DNA of 64,000 nucleotides, taken from positions 496,001-560,000 of the forward strand of contig NZ_VMBG01000002.1 of the NCBI RefSeq assembly GCF_007559335.1, given 5' to 3'. A program made the position numbers and the translations under genes. Numbering within the stretch: position 1 is the first letter of the stretch; each line of letters opens with the position of its first letter. Source of the DNA: Rariglobus hedericola (GTDB lineage: Bacteria; Verrucomicrobiota; Verrucomicrobiia; Opitutales; Opitutaceae). The notes below the pieces were generated by a model. It was not told where the DNA came from. It ran no database searches and was given only the letters and a program-made list of their open reading frames with translations. This document shows positions 53,404-61,592 of the stretch, piece after piece.

Positions 53404-54244
53404 CGGTTTTTCCGTAGGCGCGTTCGTAGGCGAAGAGGTATTGTTGGGCCAGGCCAGCGAAGGTTCCGAAGTGCATGCGGCCAAAGTGCGCCACTTGTTC
53501 CGGCGTCCACTCATCAAGCGCATAGCGACGGGCCATGGCTTTGATGATCCATGTATCCACGGGAAACGCCTCGAGTTTGCCCGCGCCGAAAAGGAGCACG
53601 CAGTCCGCGACCTTGGCTCCGACACCGGGCAACGTCATCAGGCGCGCCTTGGCCTCGGCGTAAGGCGCGGCTTCGGTGGCTTCCAGCCAGCCGGGATTGG
53701 CGGCAATGAACTGGGCGGTTTGGTGAATGTAGCGGGCGCGAAATCCCAGCAGGCAGGCCCGCAGTTCGATCTCGGATGCTGTCGCGAGCTCGGGCCATGT
53801 TGGTAATCGATGCAGGCTGTTGGTCCCGGCCAGCGGGGCGCCGTGGCGTTGGGCGAGCAAGGCGATCATTTGTTTGATCTGCACGATTTGCTTCGTCGCG
53901 CTGCAAAGAAAACCGAGGAGGGTTTCGCCAAAAGGCTGACGTAGAATTGTCAGGCCAGAAAACGCGTTGAGGCAGCGTGCGAGATGGGTATCGCTTCGCC
54001 AGGGCAGCGCATCGACCGCGGTGGCGGTGTCATGGCCAAACAAATACAACGGCAGCGCTGTGCGAACGCGCGCGGCCAATGCCTCGGGTGCAGACCACTC
54101 CAGTCCGCCGTTGGAATTCATACGAAGGCGGACGACATGCTCGGCCCAGATACCGAGCCACGTGTCGTCGGGCTCGCGTTGCCACCGGAAGGCCTGACCT
54201 CCGTCGACCAATTCGGCGAGGGTGCCCGGCGTAAGCGCGGGCAC
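53393..54244 (-). CDS. OGG1-type 8-oxoguanine DNA glycosylase
   Basis: A 283-residue HhH-GPD repair enzyme starting at GTG. The N-terminal GGQAFRWQREPDDTWLGIW matches the OGG1 beta domain, and the hairpin LPGVGAKVADCVLLFG carries the catalytic Lys K211. D230 in FPVDTWI is the conserved Asp, 19 residues on, the same spacing as K249/D268 of human OGG1. It should excise 8-oxoguanine opposite cytosine. OGG1-type enzymes are less common in bacteria than Fpg. It is the last of a leftward group and overlaps 11 bases with the convergent gene. Confidence 0.85.
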   Translation of the reverse strand: MPALTPGTLAELVDGGQAFRWQREPDDTWLGIWAEHVVRLRMNSNGGLEWSAPEALAARVRTALPLYLFGHDTATAVDALPWRSDTHLARCLNAFSGLTILRQPFGETLLGFLCSATKQIVQIKQMIALLAQRHGAPLAGTNSLHRLPTWPELATASEIELRACLLGFRARYIHQTAQFIAANPGWLEATEAAPYAEAKARLMTLPGVGAKVADCVLLFGAGKLEAFPVDTWIIKAMARRYALDEWTPEQVAHFGRMHFGTFAGLAQQYLFAYERAYGKTVSP

Positions 54245-54303
54245 CGCACCTTGGAGTAATGCAAAAGGCGTCCAGCCGGCGGCTGATGAAATGACGGACG
54301 TAT

Positions 54304-55206
54304 TCAGGGGAAGACGAGCGTGGTCGAATTACTCATATCGGCCATCACAGTGAGCATGATGAGTGCTCCGGTGGGACCTTTGGTTTCGCCGACAAAGCTG
54401 GCGGTGACCTTCATGTTTTCGACTCGTTTGGATCCGGTGCGGGTCGCGGGTATGCGACCGTCTAGGACGATGGTGAAGGAGCCGGCTTTGGGGCTGATAC
54501 CCGGGGGCAGGGGCGGCGCAAAACCGCTGAATGAAACATTGCCGGAGACAACCGCGACTTGTTTGTCACCGCTTCCTTCAATGGCTTCGAGCTTCATGGT
54601 GCCGGTCGACACGGGGATTTCGCCGACATCCTTGGCGATCGCAGTCTTGAGTTTTTCCAAGTCGGGTTGCCATGTCCCGCTCAACTCGACGGGTTTGTCC
54701 GTGCCGAAAAGAATCTGGTCGTTGTAGTTGGCCTCGTCGGTGGCGGTGACGAGTTTGAGCACTTCCTTTTGCTCCTTCGTGGCGACCTTGCCGTCGATGA
54801 TGTAGGATTTCACGCCGGTGCCGATGGACTCCACGATGATTTGAGTGCCGGCGGGAAGGTAATCGGATTCAGGACCGCTGCTGCGGGAAACGCGCAGGGA
54901 GCGGATGGTGTAGGCGACTTTTTTAATGCCGCCGTGAGGGAAAAACGTGAGCGCTTTTGCGTCGGCTTCCATGGTGGCGGCGGTGTCTTCGAGCACCTGT
55001 TGTTGCACCACTTGAGTGCCTTGGCTGATGAGCATCCGCGATTTCTGGGAGGCTTTGACGGTGGCTTTGAAGAGCTGCCCTTCACGCCAAGGCGTGGTGA
55101 AATTAACGGAATACGTTTCTGCGTAGGAGAGCGTCGCGGAAGCCGTGATCGCGATGACGGCCAGCAGGAGGAGGAGGGACTTGGGCAGCAATCGAGGGAA
55201 GTTCAT
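54304..55206 (-). CDS. Hypothetical secreted protein
   Basis: A 300-residue protein with a signal peptide (SLLLLLAVIAITASATLSYA). It is followed by a beta-rich body: FTTPWREGQLFKATVKASQK, KKVAYTIRSLRVSR, IIVESIGTGVKSYIIDGKV and TASFVGETKGPTGALIMLTV. No known family is recognised; the pattern suggests a lipocalin- or OmpH-unlike beta sandwich in the periplasm. It is 85 bases downstream of the alpha-E gene on the same strand and could belong to that operon. ATG 55206 is chosen for the signal peptide. Confidence 0.7.
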   Translation of the reverse strand: MNFPRLLPKSLLLLLAVIAITASATLSYAETYSVNFTTPWREGQLFKATVKASQKSRMLISQGTQVVQQQVLEDTAATMEADAKALTFFPHGGIKKVAYTIRSLRVSRSSGPESDYLPAGTQIIVESIGTGVKSYIIDGKVATKEQKEVLKLVTATDEANYNDQILFGTDKPVELSGTWQPDLEKLKTAIAKDVGEIPVSTGTMKLEAIEGSGDKQVAVVSGNVSFSGFAPPLPPGISPKAGSFTIVLDGRIPATRTGSKRVENMKVTASFVGETKGPTGALIMLTVMADMSNSTTLVFP

Positions 55207-55291
55207 GGAGATGCCTTTGGTGAGTATAAACGAACACGCCGCCATCAGGGTGACGGCGGCGTGTTGCAAGTTGAAGGCTCTGCGGCGGAAC

Positions 55292-56278
55292 TCAACCCAG
55301 CACTTTGGCGGAACCGGTCGGATATTCGACGAACGTCGACAGGAGTGCGTTGTGGATGTCGGAGATCTTGTTCTGCACGTCGTCGAGGAACTCGTGAAGG
55401 CCGTCGGCGATCACGCCGGGGACATCGATCATTTCCAGTTCGGCGCGCAGCTCACGGATGAGGCGGGCGGGCACATTGTCCTCCATGTGATGAACGGACA
55501 CGGTGATCTGTCCGAGCGCCTGTTCGGCTTCCATGATGGAGAACAGAATGCTGCGCGGGAAAACCGCGTCGCGGAGGAGATAATCAACCACACGTTCGAG
55601 GTTGAGCTGGCCGCGACGGGAGCGCCGGAAGGCTTCAAAAGCTGAGCAGGAGCGCAACACGCTGGCCCATTGGATCATGTCGAGTGCTGAGCCCACAGTG
55701 TGGAGGCTGGGCAGGAGCATGTAGTATTTCACATCGAGGATGCGCGAGGTGTTGTCGGCGCGTTCGAGGTGACGACCGAGATCGAAGAACCACCACAAAT
55801 CGGTGCGCGGGATCATCGAATCCGCGACGCCGTAGAAGAGCTGGATCTGCGTCTTGACGTGATTGAGATACACCGCGGAGCCGAGTTGGGCGTAGCGCGG
55901 ATAGTCGTCGCTTTTGAGCTTCAGGTAAAACGTATTGAGCGTTTCCCAGACCTCGGAGGAAAGCTGGTCGCGGATGCAGCGGGCGTTTTCGCGGGCGGCG
56001 GAAATGCACGACATGATCGAGCTCGGGTTGCGCTTGTCGAAGATCATGAACTCGATGACGGCACGCTCGCTGGCGACTTTTCCGTAGAGTTCGAAGAACT
56101 TCTCCTGGTCGCCGGTGACGTAGACGAGCGGCTCCCAGGACTTCGGGTCATCGGCGGCCTGGCGCGACTGGAGGTCGAGCACGAGCTGGGCGTTGACGTC
56201 GATGGTGCGGGCGGTGTTTTCGGCACGCTCGAGCTGGCGGGCCATCCAATAAACGAGACTAGCGACGCGTGAAAGCAT
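55292..56278 (-). CDS. Alpha-E domain protein, partner of the ATP-grasp enzyme
   Basis: A 328-residue all-helical protein of the alpha-E family. It starts MLSRVASLVYWMARQLERAE and keeps the family segments SCISAARENARCIRDQLS, WWFFDLGRHLERADNTSRIL and HHMEDNVPARLI. Alpha-E proteins are nearly always encoded next to a circularly permuted ATP-grasp protein, as here (5 bases apart). The pair is predicted to make or attach a peptide, but the substrate is not known. Start: ATG 56278; the longer frame to 56506 lies inside the ATP-grasp gene. Confidence 0.9.
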   Translation of the reverse strand: MLSRVASLVYWMARQLERAENTARTIDVNAQLVLDLQSRQAADDPKSWEPLVYVTGDQEKFFELYGKVASERAVIEFMIFDKRNPSSIMSCISAARENARCIRDQLSSEVWETLNTFYLKLKSDDYPRYAQLGSAVYLNHVKTQIQLFYGVADSMIPRTDLWWFFDLGRHLERADNTSRILDVKYYMLLPSLHTVGSALDMIQWASVLRSCSAFEAFRRSRRGQLNLERVVDYLLRDAVFPRSILFSIMEAEQALGQITVSVHHMEDNVPARLIRELRAELEMIDVPGVIADGLHEFLDDVQNKISDIHNALLSTFVEYPTGSAKVLG

Positions 56279-56283
56279 GGGAG

Positions 56284-57774
56284 TTAAACGATGATTTGTT
56301 CCTGCACCGGCATGGGCGGGTTGGTGACGTCGTCGTTGAGGACCCAGGTGTCCTTCGAGCCGCCGCCCTGCGACGAGTTGACGACGAGCGAGCCCTTGCG
56401 GAGCGCGACGCGCGTGAGGCCGCCCGGCATGATCTTGATGGTTTCGCCGTTGAGGATGTAAGGACGGAAATCGATGTGACGTCCCTCGATCGTGCCGCCT
56501 TCGCATACGCTGGGGCAGCGCGAGAGGCCGATGGTCGGCTGCGCGATGAAGTTGCGCGGGTTCGCAATGATCTTGGCGCGGAACTCCTCGATCTGCGTCT
56601 GCGTGCTGTGCGGGCCGACCAGCATGCCGTAACCGCCGGCCTCGTTGACGCTTTTCACGACGAGTTTTGGGAGGTTGGCGAGGATGTGGGAGAGCTCGTT
56701 TTCGTTGCCGGAGAGGAAGGTCTCGATGTTCGGGAGTATGGGGTCCTCGCCGAGGTAGAACTTGATCATCTTCGGCACGTAATAATACACGGCCTTGTCA
56801 TCGGCCACACCGGTGCCGATCGGATTGCAGAGAGCAACGTTGCCCTTGCGGTAGGCCTCGAAAAGGCCGGGCACGCCGAGGAGCGAATCCTTGCGGAATA
56901 CAGTCGGGTCGAGGAAGTCGTCGTCGATGCGGCGGTAGATCACGTGGACGGGCGCGAGTCCGTCGGTGCGGCGCATGTAGACCTTGTCGTTTTCCACGAC
57001 GAGGTCGGAGCCCTCGACGATTTCGATGCCCATCTGGCGGGCGAGGAAACTGTGCTCGAAGTAGGCGGAGTTGAACACGCCGGGCGTGAGCAGCACGACG
57101 GTCGGCTCGGGAACGTGCGCGGGGGCGAGGTAGAGGAGAAGGTTGAGCAGGTCGTTGGTGTAATTCTCGACGGGGCGCACGCGGTAATCGCGCAGCATGG
57201 TCGGGAACACGCGCTTCATGACCTGGCGGTTTTCGAGCACGTAGCTGACGCCGGACGGGGTGCGGAGGTTGTCCTCAAGAACCGAATACACGCCCGCTTC
57301 GTCGCGGATCATGTCGGAGCCGTTGATGTGGACGTAGAGGTCCTTGGCGATTTTGCAGCCGACGAGCTCGGGGCGGAAATTCTTCGACGTCTCAATCATC
57401 TCGCGGGGCATGATGCCTTCCTTGAGGATGCGTTGCGGGCCGTAGATGTCGGCGAGGAACATGTTCAGCGCCGTCATGCGCTGGACGAGACCGCGTTCCA
57501 GGTGCGCCCATTCGTGGGCGGGGATGATGCGGGGGAGCAGGTCGAAGGGGAAAATCTTCTCGGTGCCGGCGTTGTCGGAATAGACGGTAAAGGTGACGCC
57601 GCGGTCGATGAACGTCTGGTCGGCGGTGCGCTGGCGGTCCATCAGCTCCGCCATGTTTTCAAGCAGGCCGAAGCGCTCATACAAACGCCGGTAGTGCGGA
57701 CGGGATTTGCCCGGTGAGGCAAACATCTCGTCATAAAATTTACCGTGTTCGTAGTTCGCGAAGAGATCGGACAT
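56284..57774 (-). CDS. Circularly permuted type 2 ATP-grasp protein
   Basis: A 496-residue protein of the DUF404/DUF407 family. Typical segments are [77 protein letters not shown] and [20 protein letters not shown] with [20 protein letters not shown]. The fold should form an acyl-phosphate and ligate an amine, in effect building a peptide or amide bond. It lies in an operon between a small secreted protein and the alpha-E protein. The transglutaminase and peptidase often linked to this pair are not in the window. Confidence 0.93.
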   Translation of the reverse strand: MSDLFANYEHGKFYDEMFASPGKSRPHYRRLYERFGLLENMAELMDRQRTADQTFIDRGVTFTVYSDNAGTEKIFPFDLLPRIIPAHEWAHLERGLVQRMTALNMFLADIYGPQRILKEGIMPREMIETSKNFRPELVGCKIAKDLYVHINGSDMIRDEAGVYSVLEDNLRTPSGVSYVLENRQVMKRVFPTMLRDYRVRPVENYTNDLLNLLLYLAPAHVPEPTVVLLTPGVFNSAYFEHSFLARQMGIEIVEGSDLVVENDKVYMRRTDGLAPVHVIYRRIDDDFLDPTVFRKDSLLGVPGLFEAYRKGNVALCNPIGTGVADDKAVYYYVPKMIKFYLGEDPILPNIETFLSGNENELSHILANLPKLVVKSVNEAGGYGMLVGPHSTQTQIEEFRAKIIANPRNFIAQPTIGLSRCPSVCEGGTIEGRHIDFRPYILNGETIKIMPGGLTRVALRKGSLVVNSSQGGGSKDTWVLNDDVTNPPMPVQEQIIV

Positions 57775-57792
57775 GTGAGTTGGGAGAATCGG

Positions 57793-58287
57793 TCACTCCG
57801 CCTTTTTGGGGGCGGGAGCGGATGCGTCGGGTTTGGACCAAAGGAAACTTTGTTGGGTTGCAAGTTCCGCGCCGTCTGCGCTGAGCAGACGAATTTTCCA
57901 AGCAACGGGGCGGGCTTGGGGGCTCGGCCAGTCTTTGCCGGTCAGGCCGAAGCGGGTCAGGTGGCTGCCGCGGGGAAGCGAAATGGCAAAGCTCTCGGTG
58001 CGCGCCTCGGGCGAGACCGGGGTGATGATTTGCAACTCGATCCACGCGACCTCGATGGCGGTGTCGGACTTGGTGCGGAGGTTAAAGTAGAAACCCTCAC
58101 GCGAAGCCGGCTGGGTGCGCAGGATGGTGGCACCGCGGGTGTTTTCCTTGCCGTTGAAATATTCGGACACCCGCATGAAGGAAGCCGCCGGCATGTATTC
58201 GGGCAGCAGGCGAACGACTTCAATGCCACCAGCGAATGCGGAGGTTGAGCCTAGGGTGAGTGCGAGCAGAAGGGCGGGGAGACGCAT
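57793..58287 (-). CDS. Small secreted protein upstream of the ATP-grasp gene
   Basis: A 164-residue protein with a signal peptide (MRLPALLLALTLGSTSAFAG). The mature part looks like one Ig-like beta sandwich: VSEYFNGKENTRGATILRTQ, FNLRTKSDTAIEVAWIELQI, then SLPRGSHLTRFGLTGKDWPS. No named family is recognised. It begins the ATP-grasp/alpha-E operon, 18 bases before it. ATG 58287 is chosen; the frame is open to 58365. Confidence 0.7.
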   Translation of the reverse strand: MRLPALLLALTLGSTSAFAGGIEVVRLLPEYMPAASFMRVSEYFNGKENTRGATILRTQPASREGFYFNLRTKSDTAIEVAWIELQIITPVSPEARTESFAISLPRGSHLTRFGLTGKDWPSPQARPVAWKIRLLSADGAELATQQSFLWSKPDASAPAPKKAE

Positions 58288-58444
58288 GAAGAAGGATTTA
58301 CGCGGCAGGCCGGCGTAGCACAAGGCCAGTCGCAGATTGTGTGCCAGCGAGTGAATGAAATTCATTCCAAGAGGTCACGAGTTTGGTCGAGGAAGGCGGG
58401 TTAAGAAGGAAAAGCAAAAGTTGGGATACGCCCAATTTCGGATA

Positions 58445-58469
58445 GTTTGTAACTTATTAAGTTACAAAC
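58445..58469. promoter_or_regulatory. Perfect 25-bp palindrome, probable operator
   Basis: GTTTGTAACTTA (58445-58456), a single T, then TAAGTTACAAAC (58458-58469): 12-bp perfect arms. It lies 158-182 bases upstream of the small secreted gene and 12 bases after the stop of the oligopeptide-binding gene. No T run follows on either strand, so a protein-binding site is more likely than a terminator. Confidence 0.6.
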
Positions 58470-58481
58470 GGGGTTGGCTGA

Positions 58482-60092
58482 TCAGGGTTCGAGGCGGATG
58501 GTCTGGTAGCGGTGAACGCCGAGGAGGGCGGGGATCCAGCCTTTGACGTCGGGGTGGATCAGGTAGGTGCGGGTTCCAAAAAAGACCGGGGCGACGGGGG
58601 CTTCGGCGAGGACGATCGCTTCGGCCTGGCGCAGGAGTTCGAAGCGCTTCGCGGTGTCCTGTTCGCGGCCGGCGGCTTCGATGAGGCGGTCGTAGGCGGG
58701 GTTTTTCCAGCCGGTGTTGTTGTTGCCGCTGGTCGAGGTGAAGAGATCGGTGAAGGTGGCGGGGTCGTTGAAATCGCCTATCCAGCGCGAGCGCAGCACG
58801 TCGAAGGCGAGCGTCTGCATGGCGTCGATGTAAACGCGGTCATCCATGGTCGCGAGGGTGCACTCGATGCCGAGTTCCTTGCGCCACATCTGCTGGATGG
58901 CCTCAAAGACTTTGGTGTTGATCGGATCGTTGTTCATTTTGATCTCGAACTTCGGAAAGCCTTTGCCTCCGGGGAAACCGGCTTCGGTGAGCAGGCGGCG
59001 TGCGGCTTCGAAGTCGGTAGGCATCGAGGCGGACGACGTGTAGCCGGCGGTGTCGGGGGGCACGATTGAGTAGGCGGGCTTGCGGCTGCCGCGCATCACG
59101 GGTCCGGCGATGGCTTCACGGTCGATGGCGAGGCCGAGTGCGCGGCGCACGCGCACATCGGTGAAGGGCGCGCGGGTGCAGTTGAACCGGACGTAGAAGG
59201 TTTGGAGGATCGGATCGACGCGGAGTTTGGCCGGATCTTCGCGGCGCCAGGCGTCGAGACGGTCGGGCAGGACGTCGTAGGTGATGTGGACCTGGCCGGA
59301 GCGGAAGGCGCGTTCGTCCACGCCGGGGTCGGCGACGGGGAAAAACTTGACCGCTTCGATCTGGTTGGTCGCGGCGTCGTGGTGGCGCGGGTTTTTCTTA
59401 ACGAGGATGTGCTGGTCGGGCTTCCACTCGGCGAGGACGAACGGGCCGTTGCCGATCAAGTTGCCGGGGCGCGTCCAACCGGTGCCGCGAGCGTGGGGAT
59501 TGCCGGCTTTCAGGACCGAGGCGCGGTGGACGGGGAACCAGGCTTGGTGGGCGGTGAGCGACAGCAGGTAGGGCGTGGGGCGGGCCAACGTGAGCTGGAG
59601 CGTGCGGGCATCGAGGGCCTTGGCGCCGACTTGGGCGAAATCAGTGAGTTTGCCCGCGGTGTAGTCGGCGGCGCCGGCGAGCACGTCGAGCATGTAGGCG
59701 TATTCGGAAGCGAGCTTGGGGTTGAGAATGCGTTCGATGGAAAAAACAAAATCCTCGGCGGTGACCGGATCACCATTGGACCAGAGTCCGTCGGCGCGCA
59801 GTTGAAACGTGTAGGTCAGCCCGTCGGGCGAGATGTCCCAGCGTTCGGCGGCGCCCGGGAGCGGTTTCGAGGTGGCCTCGTCGATAACGGTGAGCCCTTC
59901 GAAGAGGGCGACGAGAATGTTGTAGTCCGTGTAAAGGACGGCGACGTGCGGATCGAGGTCGGCGGGTTCCGCGCCGTTGCCGATGAGCAAAGTCTTGGTG
60001 GCGCGTGCGGCGTCGACGGGAGTTTCGCGTTTGAAGCAGCCGGTGAACGACGACAACACAACCGCGAGCACGACGAGAATACGGAGCGACAT
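58482..60092 (-). CDS. Oligopeptide-binding lipoprotein of an ABC transporter (family 5)
   Basis: A 536-residue solute-binding protein like OppA/DppA. The signal peptide ends in the lipobox SFTGC, so it should be a lipoprotein. Family segments are GAEPADLDPHVAV, AERWDISPDGLTYTFQLR, WSNGDPVTAEDFVFSIERIL, GNGPFVLAEWKPDQHILVKK, and RRALGLAIDREAI. The permease and ATPase partners are not adjacent, so it may use components encoded elsewhere. It is divergent from the GYF/RDD gene, with about 100 bases between. ATG 60092 is chosen for the lipoprotein signal. Confidence 0.92.
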   Translation of the reverse strand: MSLRILVVLAVVLSSFTGCFKRETPVDAARATKTLLIGNGAEPADLDPHVAVLYTDYNILVALFEGLTVIDEATSKPLPGAAERWDISPDGLTYTFQLRADGLWSNGDPVTAEDFVFSIERILNPKLASEYAYMLDVLAGAADYTAGKLTDFAQVGAKALDARTLQLTLARPTPYLLSLTAHQAWFPVHRASVLKAGNPHARGTGWTRPGNLIGNGPFVLAEWKPDQHILVKKNPRHHDAATNQIEAVKFFPVADPGVDERAFRSGQVHITYDVLPDRLDAWRREDPAKLRVDPILQTFYVRFNCTRAPFTDVRVRRALGLAIDREAIAGPVMRGSRKPAYSIVPPDTAGYTSSASMPTDFEAARRLLTEAGFPGGKGFPKFEIKMNNDPINTKVFEAIQQMWRKELGIECTLATMDDRVYIDAMQTLAFDVLRSRWIGDFNDPATFTDLFTSTSGNNNTGWKNPAYDRLIEAAGREQDTAKRFELLRQAEAIVLAEAPVAPVFFGTRTYLIHPDVKGWIPALLGVHRYQTIRLEP

Positions 60093-60193
60093 GGCGCGTG
60101 CAGACAAACGCGGGCGGGAAAGGTGCGCAAGGCCGGGCAAAGACGCCGTGCTATTTCGTTGCCAGTGGCGGCGGGCGGAGGTTTGCACGAGGT

Positions 60194-60964
60194 ATGCAAT
60201 GGTATTACGCGATCGACGGACAGCGCCTCGGGCCTGTCACCCACTCTGAATTTGAACGGCTGGTGCAGGCGGGAACGATTTCCGGCGACGCGTTGGTCTG
60301 GCGCCAGGGCCTGGACCAGTGGAAGACATTGTCCGCGGTGATGGCACGCGATCCGGCGATGTTTGCCGGTATGCCGCCGCCGTTGCCGGCCGTTGAAGCG
60401 GAACCGGTTTTCGAGGAAGAGGTGGAGTTGGCAGAGCCTGAGGCGCCGCGTGTGTCCGGCCTGCAAGCCCGTGCGGTTCCCGTTGAGGCCGAGGCTCCGG
60501 TGCTGGCGGGTTTCTGGCTGCGCTTTGGCGCGCAAGTCGTGGATTTTCTGCTCTGGTGGATCGTCTGGCAGCTTTTGATTGGCGTGGTCGGCACGAAGTA
60601 TTTTCCCGAGGCCATGGCGATCGCGCAAAAGGGGCCCGGTTATCAGGTGCAACCGGATGAATTGATCATGCTCGTGCGGTTTCTTGGCACGGCCTTTTTC
60701 ATCGGGCTGGTCTGGGCGATTGTTTACGACCTGTTCTTCCTGCTGCGTTTCGCGGCGACGCCGGGCAAGCTGCTCTTTGGCATCCGCCTGGCGCAGGCCG
60801 ACGGCCAGCCACTCGGTTTCATGCGCATCGTGGCGCGTTGCTTGGCCAAGGGCCTCGCGGGCTTCCCCACGCTGGGCATCGGTTTTCTGATCGCAGCGTT
60901 CGACGACCAGAAGCGCGGCTTGCACGATTTCTTCTGCAATACCCGCGTGTTCAAGAAGCGTTGA
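60194..60964 (+). CDS. GYF_2 and RDD domain membrane protein
   Basis: A 256-residue protein. Residues 1-50 are a GYF_2 domain (MQWYYAIDGQRLGPVTHSEF, then VWRQGLDQWKTLS). A Pro/Glu-rich linker leads to an RDD domain with three or four helices: GFWLRFGAQVVDFLLWWIVW, FLGTAFFIGLVWAIVYDLFF, then ATPGKLLFGIRL and DQKRGLHDFFCNT. RDD proteins sit in the inner membrane and some act as ion exchangers; GYF_2 is thought to bind peptides. ATG 60194 is preceded by GGAGG-like purines and gives the canonical GYF start. Confidence 0.88.
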   Translation: MQWYYAIDGQRLGPVTHSEFERLVQAGTISGDALVWRQGLDQWKTLSAVMARDPAMFAGMPPPLPAVEAEPVFEEEVELAEPEAPRVSGLQARAVPVEAEAPVLAGFWLRFGAQVVDFLLWWIVWQLLIGVVGTKYFPEAMAIAQKGPGYQVQPDELIMLVRFLGTAFFIGLVWAIVYDLFFLLRFAATPGKLLFGIRLAQADGQPLGFMRIVARCLAKGLAGFPTLGIGFLIAAFDDQKRGLHDFFCNTRVFKKR

Positions 60965-60975
60965 GGCGGCGCGAA

Positions 60976-61008
60976 CCGGCTTCGTTCGCAGCCGGAGAAA
61001 CTATTTTC
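60976..61008 (+). terminator. Weak candidate terminator after the RDD gene
   Basis: CCGGCT (60976-60981) pairs with AGCCGG (60990-60995) around an 8-nt loop; ATTTTCT follows a few bases later. Confidence 0.35.
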
Positions 61009-61052
61009 TAAGAACCTGCACGCTGGCGCGTCATCCCGGAGAAGACCCATCC

Positions 61053-61580
61053 ATGAACCCGGAGGCCGCCCATGAAAACGCAGGAGATTTTGTCCCATCC
61101 GCAGTCGCGGCGCATCAGGCGTCGCTGCTCCGTTACGCCACCCGACTGCTCGCCGGCGATGCCGAACGGGCGCGCGACGTGGTCCAGGATACGTTCGTCA
61201 AACTCATGGCGCAGCCGCGCGCCGCGGTGGAGGACCATCTTGCCGAGTGGTTGTTCACCGTCTGCCGCCACCGCGCGCTCGACGTGTTGCGCAAGGAGGG
61301 CCGCATGAAACGCTTTGCCGATGGAGAGGCAGAACGCGTGACCGCCGTCGATCCACGTCCGGGCCGCGCGCTCGAAGCCTCCGAAACCCACGCCGCGCTC
61401 CTGCGCCTCATCGGCTGCCTGCCGGTGAACCAGCAGGAAGTTATCCGTCTGAAATTTCAGAACGGATTCAGTTATAAAGAAATCAGCCGCATCACCGAGC
61501 ACTCGGTCTCGAATGTCGGCGTCCTCATCCACACCGCGGTGCAACGGCTGAAGGCCGAATTCGCCGCTCAGCAACCCTGA
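61053..61580 (+). CDS. ECF-type RNA polymerase sigma factor
   Basis: A 175-residue sigma factor. Region 2 is LLRYATRLLAGDAERARDVV then QDTFVKLM, with WLFTVCRHRALDVLRK; region 4 is LPVNQQEVIRLKFQNGFSYK followed by EISRITEHSVSNVGVLIHTA, a helix-turn-helix. It should direct transcription in response to an envelope signal. The next gene starts 12 bases after its stop and has an anti-sigma-like N-terminus, so it may be the regulator of this factor. Confidence 0.93.
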   Translation: MNPEAAHENAGDFVPSAVAAHQASLLRYATRLLAGDAERARDVVQDTFVKLMAQPRAAVEDHLAEWLFTVCRHRALDVLRKEGRMKRFADGEAERVTAVDPRPGRALEASETHAALLRLIGCLPVNQQEVIRLKFQNGFSYKEISRITEHSVSNVGVLIHTAVQRLKAEFAAQQP

Positions 61581-61592
61581 GGAACCACGACC

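Noticed and set aside
59202-60341. A 379-codon forward frame opposite the oligopeptide-binding lipoprotein
   Set aside because: Gly/Arg/Val-rich antisense composition, and it runs into the GYF/RDD gene; the reverse gene has a lipobox and family motifs.
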